Positions 25,492 through 33,853 of a DNA stretch of 64,000 nt are shown here, piece by piece. Positions within the stretch are counted from its first letter, which is position 1; each line of letters begins with the position of its first letter. The notes under the pieces are model-generated. The model was given only the letters and a program-made list of their open reading frames with translations, searched no databases and was not told where the DNA came from. The position numbers and the translations under genes were made by a program. Source of the stretch: an uncultured Clostridia bacterium (GTDB taxonomy: Bacteria > Bacillota > Clostridia > Oscillospirales > Acutalibacteraceae); NCBI GenBank assembly GCA_937892115.1, contig CALAUI010000020.1, positions 124,001-188,000 on the forward strand, read 5' to 3'.

Positions 25492-26223
25492 TTATTTGAT
25501 TAGCAGGGATATTCCGCTTATGAGCATGAGCGCATAAGTGAGCTGAAGGAAGAAGCTCCGGCTCATTTTTTTACAAATCAGATTGCCGATAACCAGTGCC
25601 GCAGCAAGAACGACTGCGGAAACAGCCGCAAGCTTTACGGTGGGAAGAGTAAAACATCCGCCGTGGATATCGGTTGCAAAAATAATGCCGTTCAGGAGTA
25701 TCCATATAAGACTCAGAGTGCCGCGAAAGGCATCCTTATCCCTGAATTTTCCGCTTGCGCAGGTGACCAGCAGAGGTCCTCCGCAAACGAACATACCGTG
25801 AACAATACCGCTGATAACCGTCAGCGGTATTGCAACGGGTGAGGGAAGAGCTTTTTCTTCCTTTTTTGCGTAGAATTTTACGGCGTTCATAACGGCAAAA
25901 GCGATGACCGTGATGCCGAGAATCATGTAGAGCAGGGAGGGATTTCCCGAGAAATATTTTTTGAGATAAATCCCTGCCGCAAGACCGATGAACATCGGGC
26001 CTGCCAATTTGCCGAACTCTTTGATATCAATGCTTTTACGGCAGACGATAACCACATAGACGGAAGCCAGAAGGCCCATCAGATTGAGGATGGAACGGGC
26101 ATCGTCAAGGCCTATGAGCCGTATGGAAAAGGGCATCGCGAGTACGGTGCCCGCAAATCCCGTTATGCATTGGATTATGTTTGAGAGGAATACCGTTACG
26201 AGAAACAGGATTTTCGGGAGCAT
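25492..26223 (-). CDS. TauE/SafE-family sulfonate exporter
   Basis: 243-residue membrane protein with seven or eight hydrophobic helices and two half-repeats (G-F-A-G-T-V-L-A-M-P and G-I-V-H-G-M-F-V-C-G-G-P-L), the TauE/SafE (DUF81) signature. Its ATG overlaps the stop of the isomerase gene (TGATG). Members of this family export C2-C3 organosulfonates or sulfite in known sulfonate pathways, and this position matches export of the C3 sulfonate left after sulfoquinovose cleavage. Function is assigned by context. Confidence 0.85.
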   Translation of the reverse strand: MLPKILFLVTVFLSNIIQCITGFAGTVLAMPFSIRLIGLDDARSILNLMGLLASVYVVIVCRKSIDIKEFGKLAGPMFIGLAAGIYLKKYFSGNPSLLYMILGITVIAFAVMNAVKFYAKKEEKALPSPVAIPLTVISGIVHGMFVCGGPLLVTCASGKFRDKDAFRGTLSLIWILLNGIIFATDIHGGCFTLPTVKLAAVSAVVLAAALVIGNLICKKMSRSFFLQLTYALMLISGISLLIK

Positions 26224-27557
26224 CAGTATTCAACCACCTCTGTTCCCAGCATGTTTCCCAGCACTCTGATACGGGAAACTATGTCGTCGGGGGCAATTAC
26301 AAAATGGGGCTCCCAGCCGTCCCTTACGGCGTTTTCCACAAGGGCTTTTGAGGGACTGTCGGTTCTGACCACCACGGAAGTGCCGTTGAACTGCTTTGGC
26401 TTGTCAAGGGCTTTGCCCGATGAGAGGAAAAATCTGAACGAGCCGTCGGGATTCCTGCCGATTCTGAAAATCGTTACCTTATCGGCTGCCTTACAGCCGA
26501 AATCAAGGGTGGGGCCGATTTTTCTGTTGCAGTGAAGACCTGCGCAGGCGCCCGTATCCTCCCTTGCCATGGAGCAGGGAGCCATACCGCAATGCCAGAA
26601 GGTGACTGTATTTTCCTTTTCATCAAGGGAAACGGGGTCGCCGAAGAACACGCTCTTTCCCGTCAGGAAGTATGCGGCGAACATTGAGAGCGCACCGTAG
26701 GAATCCGCTTCGCAGGCGCAGGGGATTCCCAAGTCGTTGAGTATGCCGAGTACCGCGCAGACGGGAGTGCCGAAGGCGGTAAAGAAATCGGGCCAGCATC
26801 TTGATGCCAGAGCGCCGATGTTATTTTCTTTTACGTAATCCGAATATGCCTTGTAAAGACGGGCAAAATCACGGACATTCTGCGGATCGATTTTATCAAG
26901 ACCGCAGATTCGCTTTCCCGCATCCGCAAGAAAGGGTGCGATATCGCCGTCTGTAAAGGTTTTTGCCTTGTCAATCAGCTCTCTTGCCTCGATTGACTCA
27001 ACCGTAACACCGAAGGTTTTCAGCATATCAAGGTCAAGCGCTCTGCCGAAGCCGAAGCCCTGGGGAGTGTGTCCGACCTGAGCGAGCTTCAGCCCGCGCA
27101 TTGCCTTCTTTAACCTTGCGGCATCAATGACCGCAGAGATCTTTTCTTTCACTTCATCCTCATCGGGAGAGCCGAAAACGTATTCAAAGCTTCTGCCGAA
27201 ACCGCGCAGGGTATTGGCTGCCGAAAATGCACCCGTAAGGGAATTGAGACGAAGCCGAGTACCGTCAATTACGGGCTCACGGAGAGTCCAGAGCAGTACC
27301 GGGCAGTCAAACGTGCTGAGGATTTCGCTCATATAAGCGGCGTTTGCAAAGGTGAGATTCTGCACGATTGCAAGGTCGGGCTTCAGAGCTGAAATATATT
27401 CCCTGAGCTTATCGGCGGAAAGCAGCATTTCGTCGGGAAAAGCAATGTTTCCGTCAAGCTCCTTCAGCAGAGAAATACTGTCTTCAAAGGCCTTTCCGGC
27501 GCTTTCAAGATGAAACGTGCCGACGCCGATGGGTATATACGCGGATTTGAAATCCAT
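26223..27557 (-). CDS. Fucose/arabinose isomerase-family protein, candidate sulfoquinovose isomerase
   Basis: About 444 residues. It shares with the isomerase at 42469-43938 the C-(E)-x-D-x-Y-G-A-L-S metal-site segment near residue 265, an upstream C-W-P-x-F motif and an H-C-G motif, which in the FucI/AraA fold carry the Glu, Asp and His metal ligands. It has an aldose-ketose isomerase role in the family; here it probably converts sulfoquinovose to sulfofructose. The frame extends to 27575; AAGGTGA fits the ATGs at 27560 or 27557 better. It overlaps the preceding and following genes or nearly so. Confidence 0.8.
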   Translation of the reverse strand: MDFKSAYIPIGVGTFHLESAGKAFEDSISLLKELDGNIAFPDEMLLSADKLREYISALKPDLAIVQNLTFANAAYMSEILSTFDCPVLLWTLREPVIDGTRLRLNSLTGAFSAANTLRGFGRSFEYVFGSPDEDEVKEKISAVIDAARLKKAMRGLKLAQVGHTPQGFGFGRALDLDMLKTFGVTVESIEARELIDKAKTFTDGDIAPFLADAGKRICGLDKIDPQNVRDFARLYKAYSDYVKENNIGALASRCWPDFFTAFGTPVCAVLGILNDLGIPCACEADSYGALSMFAAYFLTGKSVFFGDPVSLDEKENTVTFWHCGMAPCSMAREDTGACAGLHCNRKIGPTLDFGCKAADKVTIFRIGRNPDGSFRFFLSSGKALDKPKQFNGTSVVVRTDSPSKALVENAVRDGWEPHFVIAPDDIVSRIRVLGNMLGTEVVEY

Positions 27558-27567
27558 CATTGTCACC

Positions 27568-28422
27568 TTACTCATTTACAATTTTATAGGTTGACCTGAA
27601 ATCGTCCTTGCCGAGGCCTTCCTTCATGCCTCTTTCGTAAACGGAGAGGATGTTGTCAAGTCCGGGCATGAGCATATCCTGCTCGTCTGCAAGACGGCGG
27701 CAGATATTCAGGTCCTTATTTTCGTTTTCAAGAGAAAATGCGGTAGTCCAGTTTTCGTTTTTGAGATTTTCCTTCTGGGATTCAAGGTAGAAATTACCCG
27801 CACCGCCGTAGGAAACCGCCGTAGCGAAATCGTCAACGGAAATGCCGAGCTTACGGGCAAGTCCCAGAGTTTCGTTTACGCCGTTCTGAATTTGACCGAC
27901 AAGGCAGTTATGACAGATTTTCATGGCGATACCCTTGCCGTTTTCGCCCATACGGATAACGTTGCAGCCCATATATTTCAGTATGGGCTCGATAACGGGG
28001 AAAAGCTCCTCGTCACAGCCGGCGAGAATGCCGAGAGTGCCGTTGATTGCGGCGGGCTTTGATTTGACAACGGGGCAGTCCGCAAACTGCGCACCCTTTG
28101 CCTTTATCATTTGAGCACATTCAAGGGAAACGGAAGGGTCTATTGTGCTCATGTCAATGCAGATTTTACTGCTGTCAATGTAAGGCAAAAGCTCGGTGTA
28201 AACGCTTTTTACGTGTTCCGATTTGGGAACCATCGTGATAATGACGTCGGCATTTTTTGCCGCCTCAATATTATCCTCGCAGGGGGTTCCGCCGAGAGCT
28301 GCCAGCTTTTCAACCTGCGCCTTGTTGATGTCGGAAACGAAGACCTTGTCATCGTGTTTTTTAATAATGTTTTCGCTCATGGATTCGCCCATGATACCCA
28401 GTCCGATAAATCCGATTTTCAT
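27568..28422 (-). CDS. Beta-hydroxyacid dehydrogenase family, candidate sulfolactaldehyde reductase
   Basis: 284-residue NAD(P)-dependent enzyme of the 3-hydroxyisobutyrate dehydrogenase family: dinucleotide motif G-F-I-G-L-G-I-M-G-E at residue 4, substrate-site D-C-P-V-V near 122 (shorter in glycines than D-x-P-V-S-G-G), and catalytic Lys in M-K-I-C-H-N near 172. E. coli YihU, which reduces sulfolactaldehyde to dihydroxypropanesulfonate, belongs to this family, and the transaldolase neighbour would supply that aldehyde. The exact substrate is inferred from the operon. It has an AAGAGG ribosome-binding site. Confidence 0.85.
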   Translation of the reverse strand: MKIGFIGLGIMGESMSENIIKKHDDKVFVSDINKAQVEKLAALGGTPCEDNIEAAKNADVIITMVPKSEHVKSVYTELLPYIDSSKICIDMSTIDPSVSLECAQMIKAKGAQFADCPVVKSKPAAINGTLGILAGCDEELFPVIEPILKYMGCNVIRMGENGKGIAMKICHNCLVGQIQNGVNETLGLARKLGISVDDFATAVSYGGAGNFYLESQKENLKNENWTTAFSLENENKDLNICRRLADEQDMLMPGLDNILSVYERGMKEGLGKDDFRSTYKIVNE

Positions 28423-28434
28423 AGTATCGACCTC

Positions 28435-29121
28435 TTATTCGGTGATTGTTTTATCCCATGCCGACTGAAATTTAGCCAGACCGTAATCGGTGAAGGGATG
28501 ATAGAAGCTGTCCTTGAATACCTGAAGACCTGCGGTCACGATATCCGCGCCCGCGACTGCGCAGTCAACAATCTGCTTGCCGTTTCTTACTGCGGCGCAT
28601 ATAATTTCCGTCTTGCCGAGGAAACCGTAGTTTCTGTAAATCTCAACTATATCGCCGATATACTGAACGCAGTCCTCGCCGCTGTTCTCTTTCCAGCCGA
28701 TGAAGGGGGAAACGAAGAGGGAATTGTTCTTTCCCGCGATAAGTGCCTGGGAAGCGGAGAAAACGAGGGTCAGATTAGTGCGTATACCCTTCTTTTCAAG
28801 GCGTCTTGCGGCGGTAATGCCCGCTTCGGTGCAGGGGATTTTAATTACGAAGTTACTGCACATAGCCGATATTTTCTCTGCCATTGCGACCATTTCGTCA
28901 GCATCGTCAAGGTGAGGATTGATTTCAACGGAAATGGGGAATACATCCCAGCCCTCAATGCCTTTTTCCTTTACGAAATCCGCAAGCTCCGCGATAACGG
29001 TGTAAAAGGGTTTACCGCTGTTCATGATATGATTGGGATTTGTGGTGATTCCGTCGATTCCGAAGGTGTCGTATGCCTCGCGGATCTCATCTATTTTTGC
29101 GCTGTCAAGAAAGTATTTCAT
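28435..29121 (-). CDS. Transaldolase/fructose-6-phosphate aldolase family, candidate sulfofructose transaldolase (SftT-like)
   Basis: 228-residue class I enzyme of the short transaldolase (F6P aldolase) group. N-terminal K-Y-F-L-D-S-A and G-I-T-T-N-P-N-H motifs, Schiff-base Lys94 in F-V-I-K-I-P-C-T, and a C-terminal H-P-F-T-D-Y-G-L-x-K-F. In the known sulfo-TAL pathway such an enzyme moves a C3 unit from sulfofructose to glyceraldehyde 3-phosphate, giving fructose 6-phosphate and sulfolactaldehyde. Family membership is clear; the sulfofructose role is inferred from the GH31, isomerase, dehydrogenase and exporter neighbours. Confidence 0.88.
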   Translation of the reverse strand: MKYFLDSAKIDEIREAYDTFGIDGITTNPNHIMNSGKPFYTVIAELADFVKEKGIEGWDVFPISVEINPHLDDADEMVAMAEKISAMCSNFVIKIPCTEAGITAARRLEKKGIRTNLTLVFSASQALIAGKNNSLFVSPFIGWKENSGEDCVQYIGDIVEIYRNYGFLGKTEIICAAVRNGKQIVDCAVAGADIVTAGLQVFKDSFYHPFTDYGLAKFQSAWDKTITE

Positions 29122-29132
29122 TTTGTTTCTCC

Positions 29133-29825
29133 TTAAAGCTTTTCAAGTATTTCGGGGTGCTGTGTAAGGTCGTATCTCTTGTAGCCGTCATTCGCATCAA
29201 AGAACCATACTCTCGCATCCGGTCTTTTCGGTGATATCTTAACGGAATATTTTCCGTCAATATAGCAAAGAGCGGTATCGTTTTCGCAGGCGATGGTGGA
29301 GAGAGAGGTCTTGTCGGCATATTCGTCAAACTGATGCCAGAAAGCGCCCTCGTAATGGGGAACGTTATTGTAGGGAATGATGTCGGTGCAGTCAACGAAC
29401 ATGAAGTCGCCTCTCGGACCGCAGTCGTCAAAGCCCTGCCTGAACCAGCACATACTGCCCGAGGATTCGCCGAAAAGCACCTTGCCCGCGTCAAACGCCT
29501 CTCTGAGATATTTGATTACACCGGTCTTTTTCCAGGTTTTCAGACAGAAACTGAGGTTTCCGCCCGGAACGTGAATTACGTCTGCCCAACGGATTTTTTC
29601 CGCAATCAGCTCCTCCGTGATATAGGGGTGAGTGAGGTAGAGAACATCCGTATCACAGCCCATTTTGCTGTATCTGCCCACATCGCAGGGGCTTGAATCG
29701 TAACCCGTTGTGGGGATTTCAAGATAGTTGGGATATTCTTTGCCGGAAAGACCCATTATATATTCCGCAAAATCCCATGCATAGTCGTCTCCGAAACCGC
29801 CGCCGATAGCTATTATTTTACCCAT
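29133..29825 (-). CDS. Peptidase E-like (S51 family) protein
   Basis: 230-residue protein of the class I glutamine amidotransferase-like fold, S51 subgroup: G-K-I-I-A-I-G-G-G-F-G start, V-P-G-G-N-L-S near 100, and the nucleophile elbow G-E-S-S-G-S-M-C near 130. S51 enzymes cleave Asp-X dipeptides or cyanophycin, but many Clostridial members are uncharacterised. AAGGAG precedes the ATG at 29825. It lies between the GH31 gene and the transaldolase gene with gaps of 1-11 nt, so it is part of the operon; what it does there is not evident. Confidence 0.82.
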   Translation of the reverse strand: MGKIIAIGGGFGDDYAWDFAEYIMGLSGKEYPNYLEIPTTGYDSSPCDVGRYSKMGCDTDVLYLTHPYITEELIAEKIRWADVIHVPGGNLSFCLKTWKKTGVIKYLREAFDAGKVLFGESSGSMCWFRQGFDDCGPRGDFMFVDCTDIIPYNNVPHYEGAFWHQFDEYADKTSLSTIACENDTALCYIDGKYSVKISPKRPDARVWFFDANDGYKRYDLTQHPEILEKL

Positions 29826-29826
29826 A

Positions 29827-31830
29827 TCAGAACTCCTTTGCTGCTTTTTCAAATATTTCAAGGGCTTCGGGGGAAGCGTTCTTTCTGTAAAACGCCGCGG
29901 GTGTGCCGACGGGGGCTTTGACCGTGTGCTTTCCGCCCTTGTATTCCTTTCCCGTTGAGAATTCTATCCATTCGTCATCGGGAAGATAAACGTTCTTTTT
30001 GTTTGTGTCCGGTCTTAAAACGGGAGCAACGAGTATATCCCTGCCCAGCAGGTATTCGTATGCCAGCACCTTTGATGCCTCGTCGTCATAGTGGAAGAAG
30101 AGAGGCCTGATAACGCCCGTACCCTTTTCGGCATTCTGCCTTACCGCTTCTCTGATATACGGCTTGAGAGCGCAGTGTATCCTGCTCATTTTTGCCTGAT
30201 GCACAAGGGTTTCCTCGCTCGCATCAAACTGGGCGTTCAGATCGGGATTGTTGCCCTCGTGACTTCTCATGACGGGTGAAAATACGTTCATTTCGCACCA
30301 GCGCATATACAGCTCTTCGCTTCTGCACATCTTGCCGAAGGTGGTATATCCGCCTATATCCGAATGACTCAGACCGTATCCGCTGCAGGTGAGGGAAAGG
30401 GACGCGGGAATGACGGACGGCAGACCGTTATCCATGGAAAAGTCCACGTGATTGTCGCCGTTCCACATCATCGTGGAGTATTTCGGCGTTTCGGTGAAGC
30501 CCGCTCTGGTAAAGAACATTATTTCACCGAGCTTTCCGCTTTCCTCAACGACCTCTCTGTTGAGCTTCGCCCATCTTGCAGGCCATGTGTTATGGGCAAG
30601 CTCGGGGTCTTCGCCGCTGTAAAGCACACAGTCGGGGGGCAGATATTCGCCGAAATCAGCCATCCAGCCCGACAGACCGAAATCTATCATATTTTCCCTG
30701 ATTTTCTTTTTGAGCCAGTCCCACGCATCGGGATTTGTCAGGTCAACTATCGCGGCGGGGAAGGTGGTGATGGTAACGAGATAATCGCTGCCGTTTTTGT
30801 CCTTTACGCAGTAGCCCTTTTCGGCAGCTTCCTTATACATCGGCTTTTCAATGGCAAGGAAGGTGTTGCAGTAGCCGAGTACCTTGATATTCTTTGCATT
30901 CAGCTCTTTTATCGCTTCGGGAAGACCGGGATAAAGCTCCTTATCCCATTCCCAGTTCCATTGGAGCTGCTTGCCGAATGCGGTCACGCGTCTGCCCTCC
31001 CAGTCCTGAATCCAGACACCGGCGACCTTTGTGCCGTGTTCAAGGCAGGCGTTCACCTTATTCATCATTATTTCCGTGCCGCCCTGGATGCCGAGAATCA
31101 CGCCGTCATAAACCCAGTCGGGAAGCTCGGGCTGTCTGCCGAGAAATGCCGTCAGACCTTCCATGACCTCCTCAAAGCTGTCGCCGAAGCCGATTTCAAA
31201 GCCGGCGATACAGTCAAATTTAAGACGGTGATATTTTTTATCGGTAAAGTCAAATTCGCATCTTGCGGTTGAAAGAGAATGAAAGCTGTATTTACGGCTT
31301 GAGAGGAAGGTGGGCTGAGCATAATACGTTTCGTAGGTTTCAAATTTATTTTTACGTTTGCCGTTTCGGAAGCCGAGAGTGACTTTGGTGATTTTTTTTG
31401 AAATCATTTTCGCATTCTGATGCTCGGCGACCCAGATATTTGCCTTATGACCTCTCAGGTCAAATTCGGTGAAGGTTTCGCCCGTGCCGTAGATATGCTC
31501 TTTTTCGTCTGCGGGGAGAGTAATCCAAAGGCGGTTGTAGGCGGAAAGCCCGTAAAATTCTGCTTTCAGCTTGTTCCCGTCAACGGAAAGGACGGCTCTG
31601 CCCTCCGTGAGAGTAATCTCCGCACGGTTATCCGACAACTGAATATCCTTAACGAAAAGGGGTTTGCGGCAGTATATTTTTTCGTTTATTGTGAAGCTGC
31701 CTCTGTCCATCTTATAGCTGTTTTCGCCGTAGCCGATTTCGGCTGTGCTTTCACCCTGCCGGAGTGTGAAAACGGGGGAGGAATTACGCAGAAGCTCAAG
31801 CGCTCCGCCCGACATTGTAAGTTCAATCAA
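29827..31830 (-). CDS. GH31 glycosidase, sulfoquinovosidase-like (YihQ-like)
   Basis: 667-residue retaining alpha-glycosidase. The block G-W-M-A-D-F-G-E-Y-L-P (nucleophile Asp, near residue 400), the M-M-W-x-G-D acid/base segment, and H-S-D-I-G-G-Y-T-T closely follow the YihQ sulfoquinovosidase pattern rather than general GH31 enzymes. There is no signal peptide, so it acts in the cytoplasm on imported glycosides. Start: TTG at 31830, 8 nt after GGAGG; the in-frame ATG at 31845 overlaps the ribosome-binding site. By recall of YihQ, the sulfonate-binding Arg of R-x-x-W is Gln here (Q-L-Q-W). Confidence 0.87.
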   Translation of the reverse strand: MIELTMSGGALELLRNSSPVFTLRQGESTAEIGYGENSYKMDRGSFTINEKIYCRKPLFVKDIQLSDNRAEITLTEGRAVLSVDGNKLKAEFYGLSAYNRLWITLPADEKEHIYGTGETFTEFDLRGHKANIWVAEHQNAKMISKKITKVTLGFRNGKRKNKFETYETYYAQPTFLSSRKYSFHSLSTARCEFDFTDKKYHRLKFDCIAGFEIGFGDSFEEVMEGLTAFLGRQPELPDWVYDGVILGIQGGTEIMMNKVNACLEHGTKVAGVWIQDWEGRRVTAFGKQLQWNWEWDKELYPGLPEAIKELNAKNIKVLGYCNTFLAIEKPMYKEAAEKGYCVKDKNGSDYLVTITTFPAAIVDLTNPDAWDWLKKKIRENMIDFGLSGWMADFGEYLPPDCVLYSGEDPELAHNTWPARWAKLNREVVEESGKLGEIMFFTRAGFTETPKYSTMMWNGDNHVDFSMDNGLPSVIPASLSLTCSGYGLSHSDIGGYTTFGKMCRSEELYMRWCEMNVFSPVMRSHEGNNPDLNAQFDASEETLVHQAKMSRIHCALKPYIREAVRQNAEKGTGVIRPLFFHYDDEASKVLAYEYLLGRDILVAPVLRPDTNKKNVYLPDDEWIEFSTGKEYKGGKHTVKAPVGTPAAFYRKNASPEALEIFEKAAKEF

Positions 31831-31855
31831 AAAACACACCTCCATAATGCAATCA

Positions 31856-31888
31856 GCTTATTATATAATAAGCAGATAGATAATTCAA
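31856..31888 (-). promoter_or_regulatory. Promoter with 18-bp palindrome for the sulfoquinovose-type operon
   Basis: Minus-strand -35 TTGAAT (31883-31888), 17-bp spacer, -10 TATAAT (31860-31865). The -10 box lies inside a perfect 18-bp palindrome GCTTATTATATAATAAGC (31856-31873), a likely operator. No regulator gene is in the cluster. Confidence 0.75.
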
Positions 31889-31996
31889 CAGAAAACGCGA
31901 GAAAAACATTTCATATAAAGAAAATAATAAAATCTGTATTTAATGTGGATTTGTTAATAATTTTGTGCTATCATAAATTGGTTAGGAGTGAATCAG

Positions 31997-33853
31997 ATGT
32001 ATCCCGAAAAGCTTGAGAAATTTTTGTTGAAGGTGCAGAAGCCGGGAAGATATACCGGCGGTGAGCTTAACAGCATCGTAAAGCCCCGTGAAAGCGTTGA
32101 TATCAGCTATGCCTTCTGCTTCCCCGACACTTACGAAATAGGTATGTCCCATCTGGGAATGAAGATACTTTACTCCCTTGTGAACGCAAGAGAGGATGCA
32201 AGGTGCGAAAGAGTTTTTGCACCCGATACGGATATGGAAGAAATAATGAGGGCAAACGATATTCCTCTCTATGCCCTTGAAAGCGGAGAGCCGATAAAGG
32301 ATTTTGATATTATCGGCTTCACCATGCAGTATGAATTGAGCTACACAAACGTACTCAATATGCTGGATTTAGCCGGTCTGCCCGTAAAGAGCGCCGACAG
32401 AACGGCGCTTACTCCCATCGTCATTGCGGGAGGCACCTGCGTATGTAATGCGGAGCCCATGGCGGATTTCTTTGATATCACCCTTCCCGGTGACGGCGAA
32501 GAGGTTACCGGCGAGCTTATTGATTTGCTTAAGGAATACAAGGCAAAGGGCGCATCCAAGCGGGAATTTCTCATTGCCGCCGCACAGATTCCCGGCGTTT
32601 ACGTGCCCTCTCTCTATGAGGTTGAGTATAACGAAGACTGCACGGTAAAATCCGTTACTCCCACCGAGGGCGCTCCCGCGAAGGTAATCAAGAGAAACGT
32701 AAAAAATCTTGATACCATGTTCAGCCCCGATTCCTTTGTCGTACCCTTCATTGAAACCGTATTTGACAGAACGACCGTTGAAATTTTCCGCGGATGCATC
32801 AGAGGATGCCGTTTCTGTCAGGCGGGATTTCTTACCAGACCTCTGAGAGAGAAATCTCCCGAGGTGGTTGAGAAGCAGTGCCGTGCAATCTGTGAAAAAA
32901 CGGGATATGACGAAATCTCCCTCTGTTCACTCAGCACGAGCGACTACAAGGGACTCTATAAGCTGCTCGGAAATATGATTCCCTGGGCAGACGAAAACAA
33001 AATCAATATTGCCCTTCCCTCACTGCGTGTGGACAATTTCCCCAGAGAGCTTATGGAAAAGCTCAATTCCGTACGCAGAAGCGGTCTTACCTTCGCTCCC
33101 GAAGCGGGCACACAGCGACTGAGGGACGTTATCAATAAGAATATCACCGAAAAGGAAGTCCTTTCCACCTCCGCGCAGGCGTTTGAAGGCGGCTGGACGG
33201 CAGTCAAGCTTTACTTCATGATAGGTCTTCCCACCGAAACGAATGAAGACATAGAAGGTATCGCAAATCTTGCCCAGGCGGTGGTCGACGAATATTACCG
33301 CTGTGAAAACAAGCCGAAGGGCAAGAGCGTTGCCGTCAACATTTCTCTGGCATCCCTCGTTCCCAAGCCCTTCACTCCCTTCCAGTGGGAGCCGCAGGAC
33401 AGACCCGAGGTGCTGATTGAAAAGCAGGATTATCTGCTCTCCTGCATCAGAACGAAAAAAGTTCAGCTTTCAAGACACGTTCCCTGGACGAGCTTCCTTG
33501 AGGGCGTGTTCTCAAGAGGCGACCGCCGTCTGGGCGAGGTAATATATACCGCCTGGAAAAGGGGCTGTCACTTTGACAGCTGGGAGGAGCATCTTGACCG
33601 CGAAAAATGGATGCAGAGCTTTGAGGAACGCGGAATTGACCCGTATTTCTATACCGCAAGAAGGCGTGACCTTGATGAAGTTCTGCCCTGGGATCACATG
33701 GATTACGGCGTGACCAAGAGCTTCCTTCAGAGGGAGAATAAAAAGGCACATGCAGGCGAAACGACTCCCTGCTGCCGTGAAAAATGTGCCGGATGCGGTG
33801 CCGCAAGACTGAACGGAGGTGTATGCAATGAACTCAGTGAGAATCTGGTATAA
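31997..33853 (+). CDS. Radical SAM protein, TIGR03960 family
   Basis: 618-residue radical SAM protein with N-terminal B12-binding-like region and the cluster motif F-R-G-C-I-R-G-C-R-F-C (C-x3-C-x2-C) near residue 265. The C-terminal tail has an extra cysteine group (C-C-R-E-K-C-A-G-C). AGGAG lies 8 nt before the ATG at 31997. It overlaps the next gene by 26 nt. The family is widespread in Clostridia next to the DUF2344 protein, and its substrate is not established. Confidence 0.92.
   Translation: MYPEKLEKFLLKVQKPGRYTGGELNSIVKPRESVDISYAFCFPDTYEIGMSHLGMKILYSLVNAREDARCERVFAPDTDMEEIMRANDIPLYALESGEPIKDFDIIGFTMQYELSYTNVLNMLDLAGLPVKSADRTALTPIVIAGGTCVCNAEPMADFFDITLPGDGEEVTGELIDLLKEYKAKGASKREFLIAAAQIPGVYVPSLYEVEYNEDCTVKSVTPTEGAPAKVIKRNVKNLDTMFSPDSFVVPFIETVFDRTTVEIFRGCIRGCRFCQAGFLTRPLREKSPEVVEKQCRAICEKTGYDEISLCSLSTSDYKGLYKLLGNMIPWADENKINIALPSLRVDNFPRELMEKLNSVRRSGLTFAPEAGTQRLRDVINKNITEKEVLSTSAQAFEGGWTAVKLYFMIGLPTETNEDIEGIANLAQAVVDEYYRCENKPKGKSVAVNISLASLVPKPFTPFQWEPQDRPEVLIEKQDYLLSCIRTKKVQLSRHVPWTSFLEGVFSRGDRRLGEVIYTAWKRGCHFDSWEEHLDREKWMQSFEERGIDPYFYTARRRDLDEVLPWDHMDYGVTKSFLQRENKKAHAGETTPCCREKCAGCGAARLNGGVCNELSENLV

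Noticed and set aside
28111..29136. Long + strand frame of about 340 codons across the transaldolase and dehydrogenase genes
   Set aside because: It overlaps two clear enzymes on the other strand, including their conserved active sites, and encodes no recognisable protein.
30364..31272. Long + strand reading frame of about 300 codons opposite the GH31 gene
   Set aside because: It lies fully inside the well-supported GH31 gene, has no recognisable domain or ribosome-binding site and reflects codon bias of the opposite strand.
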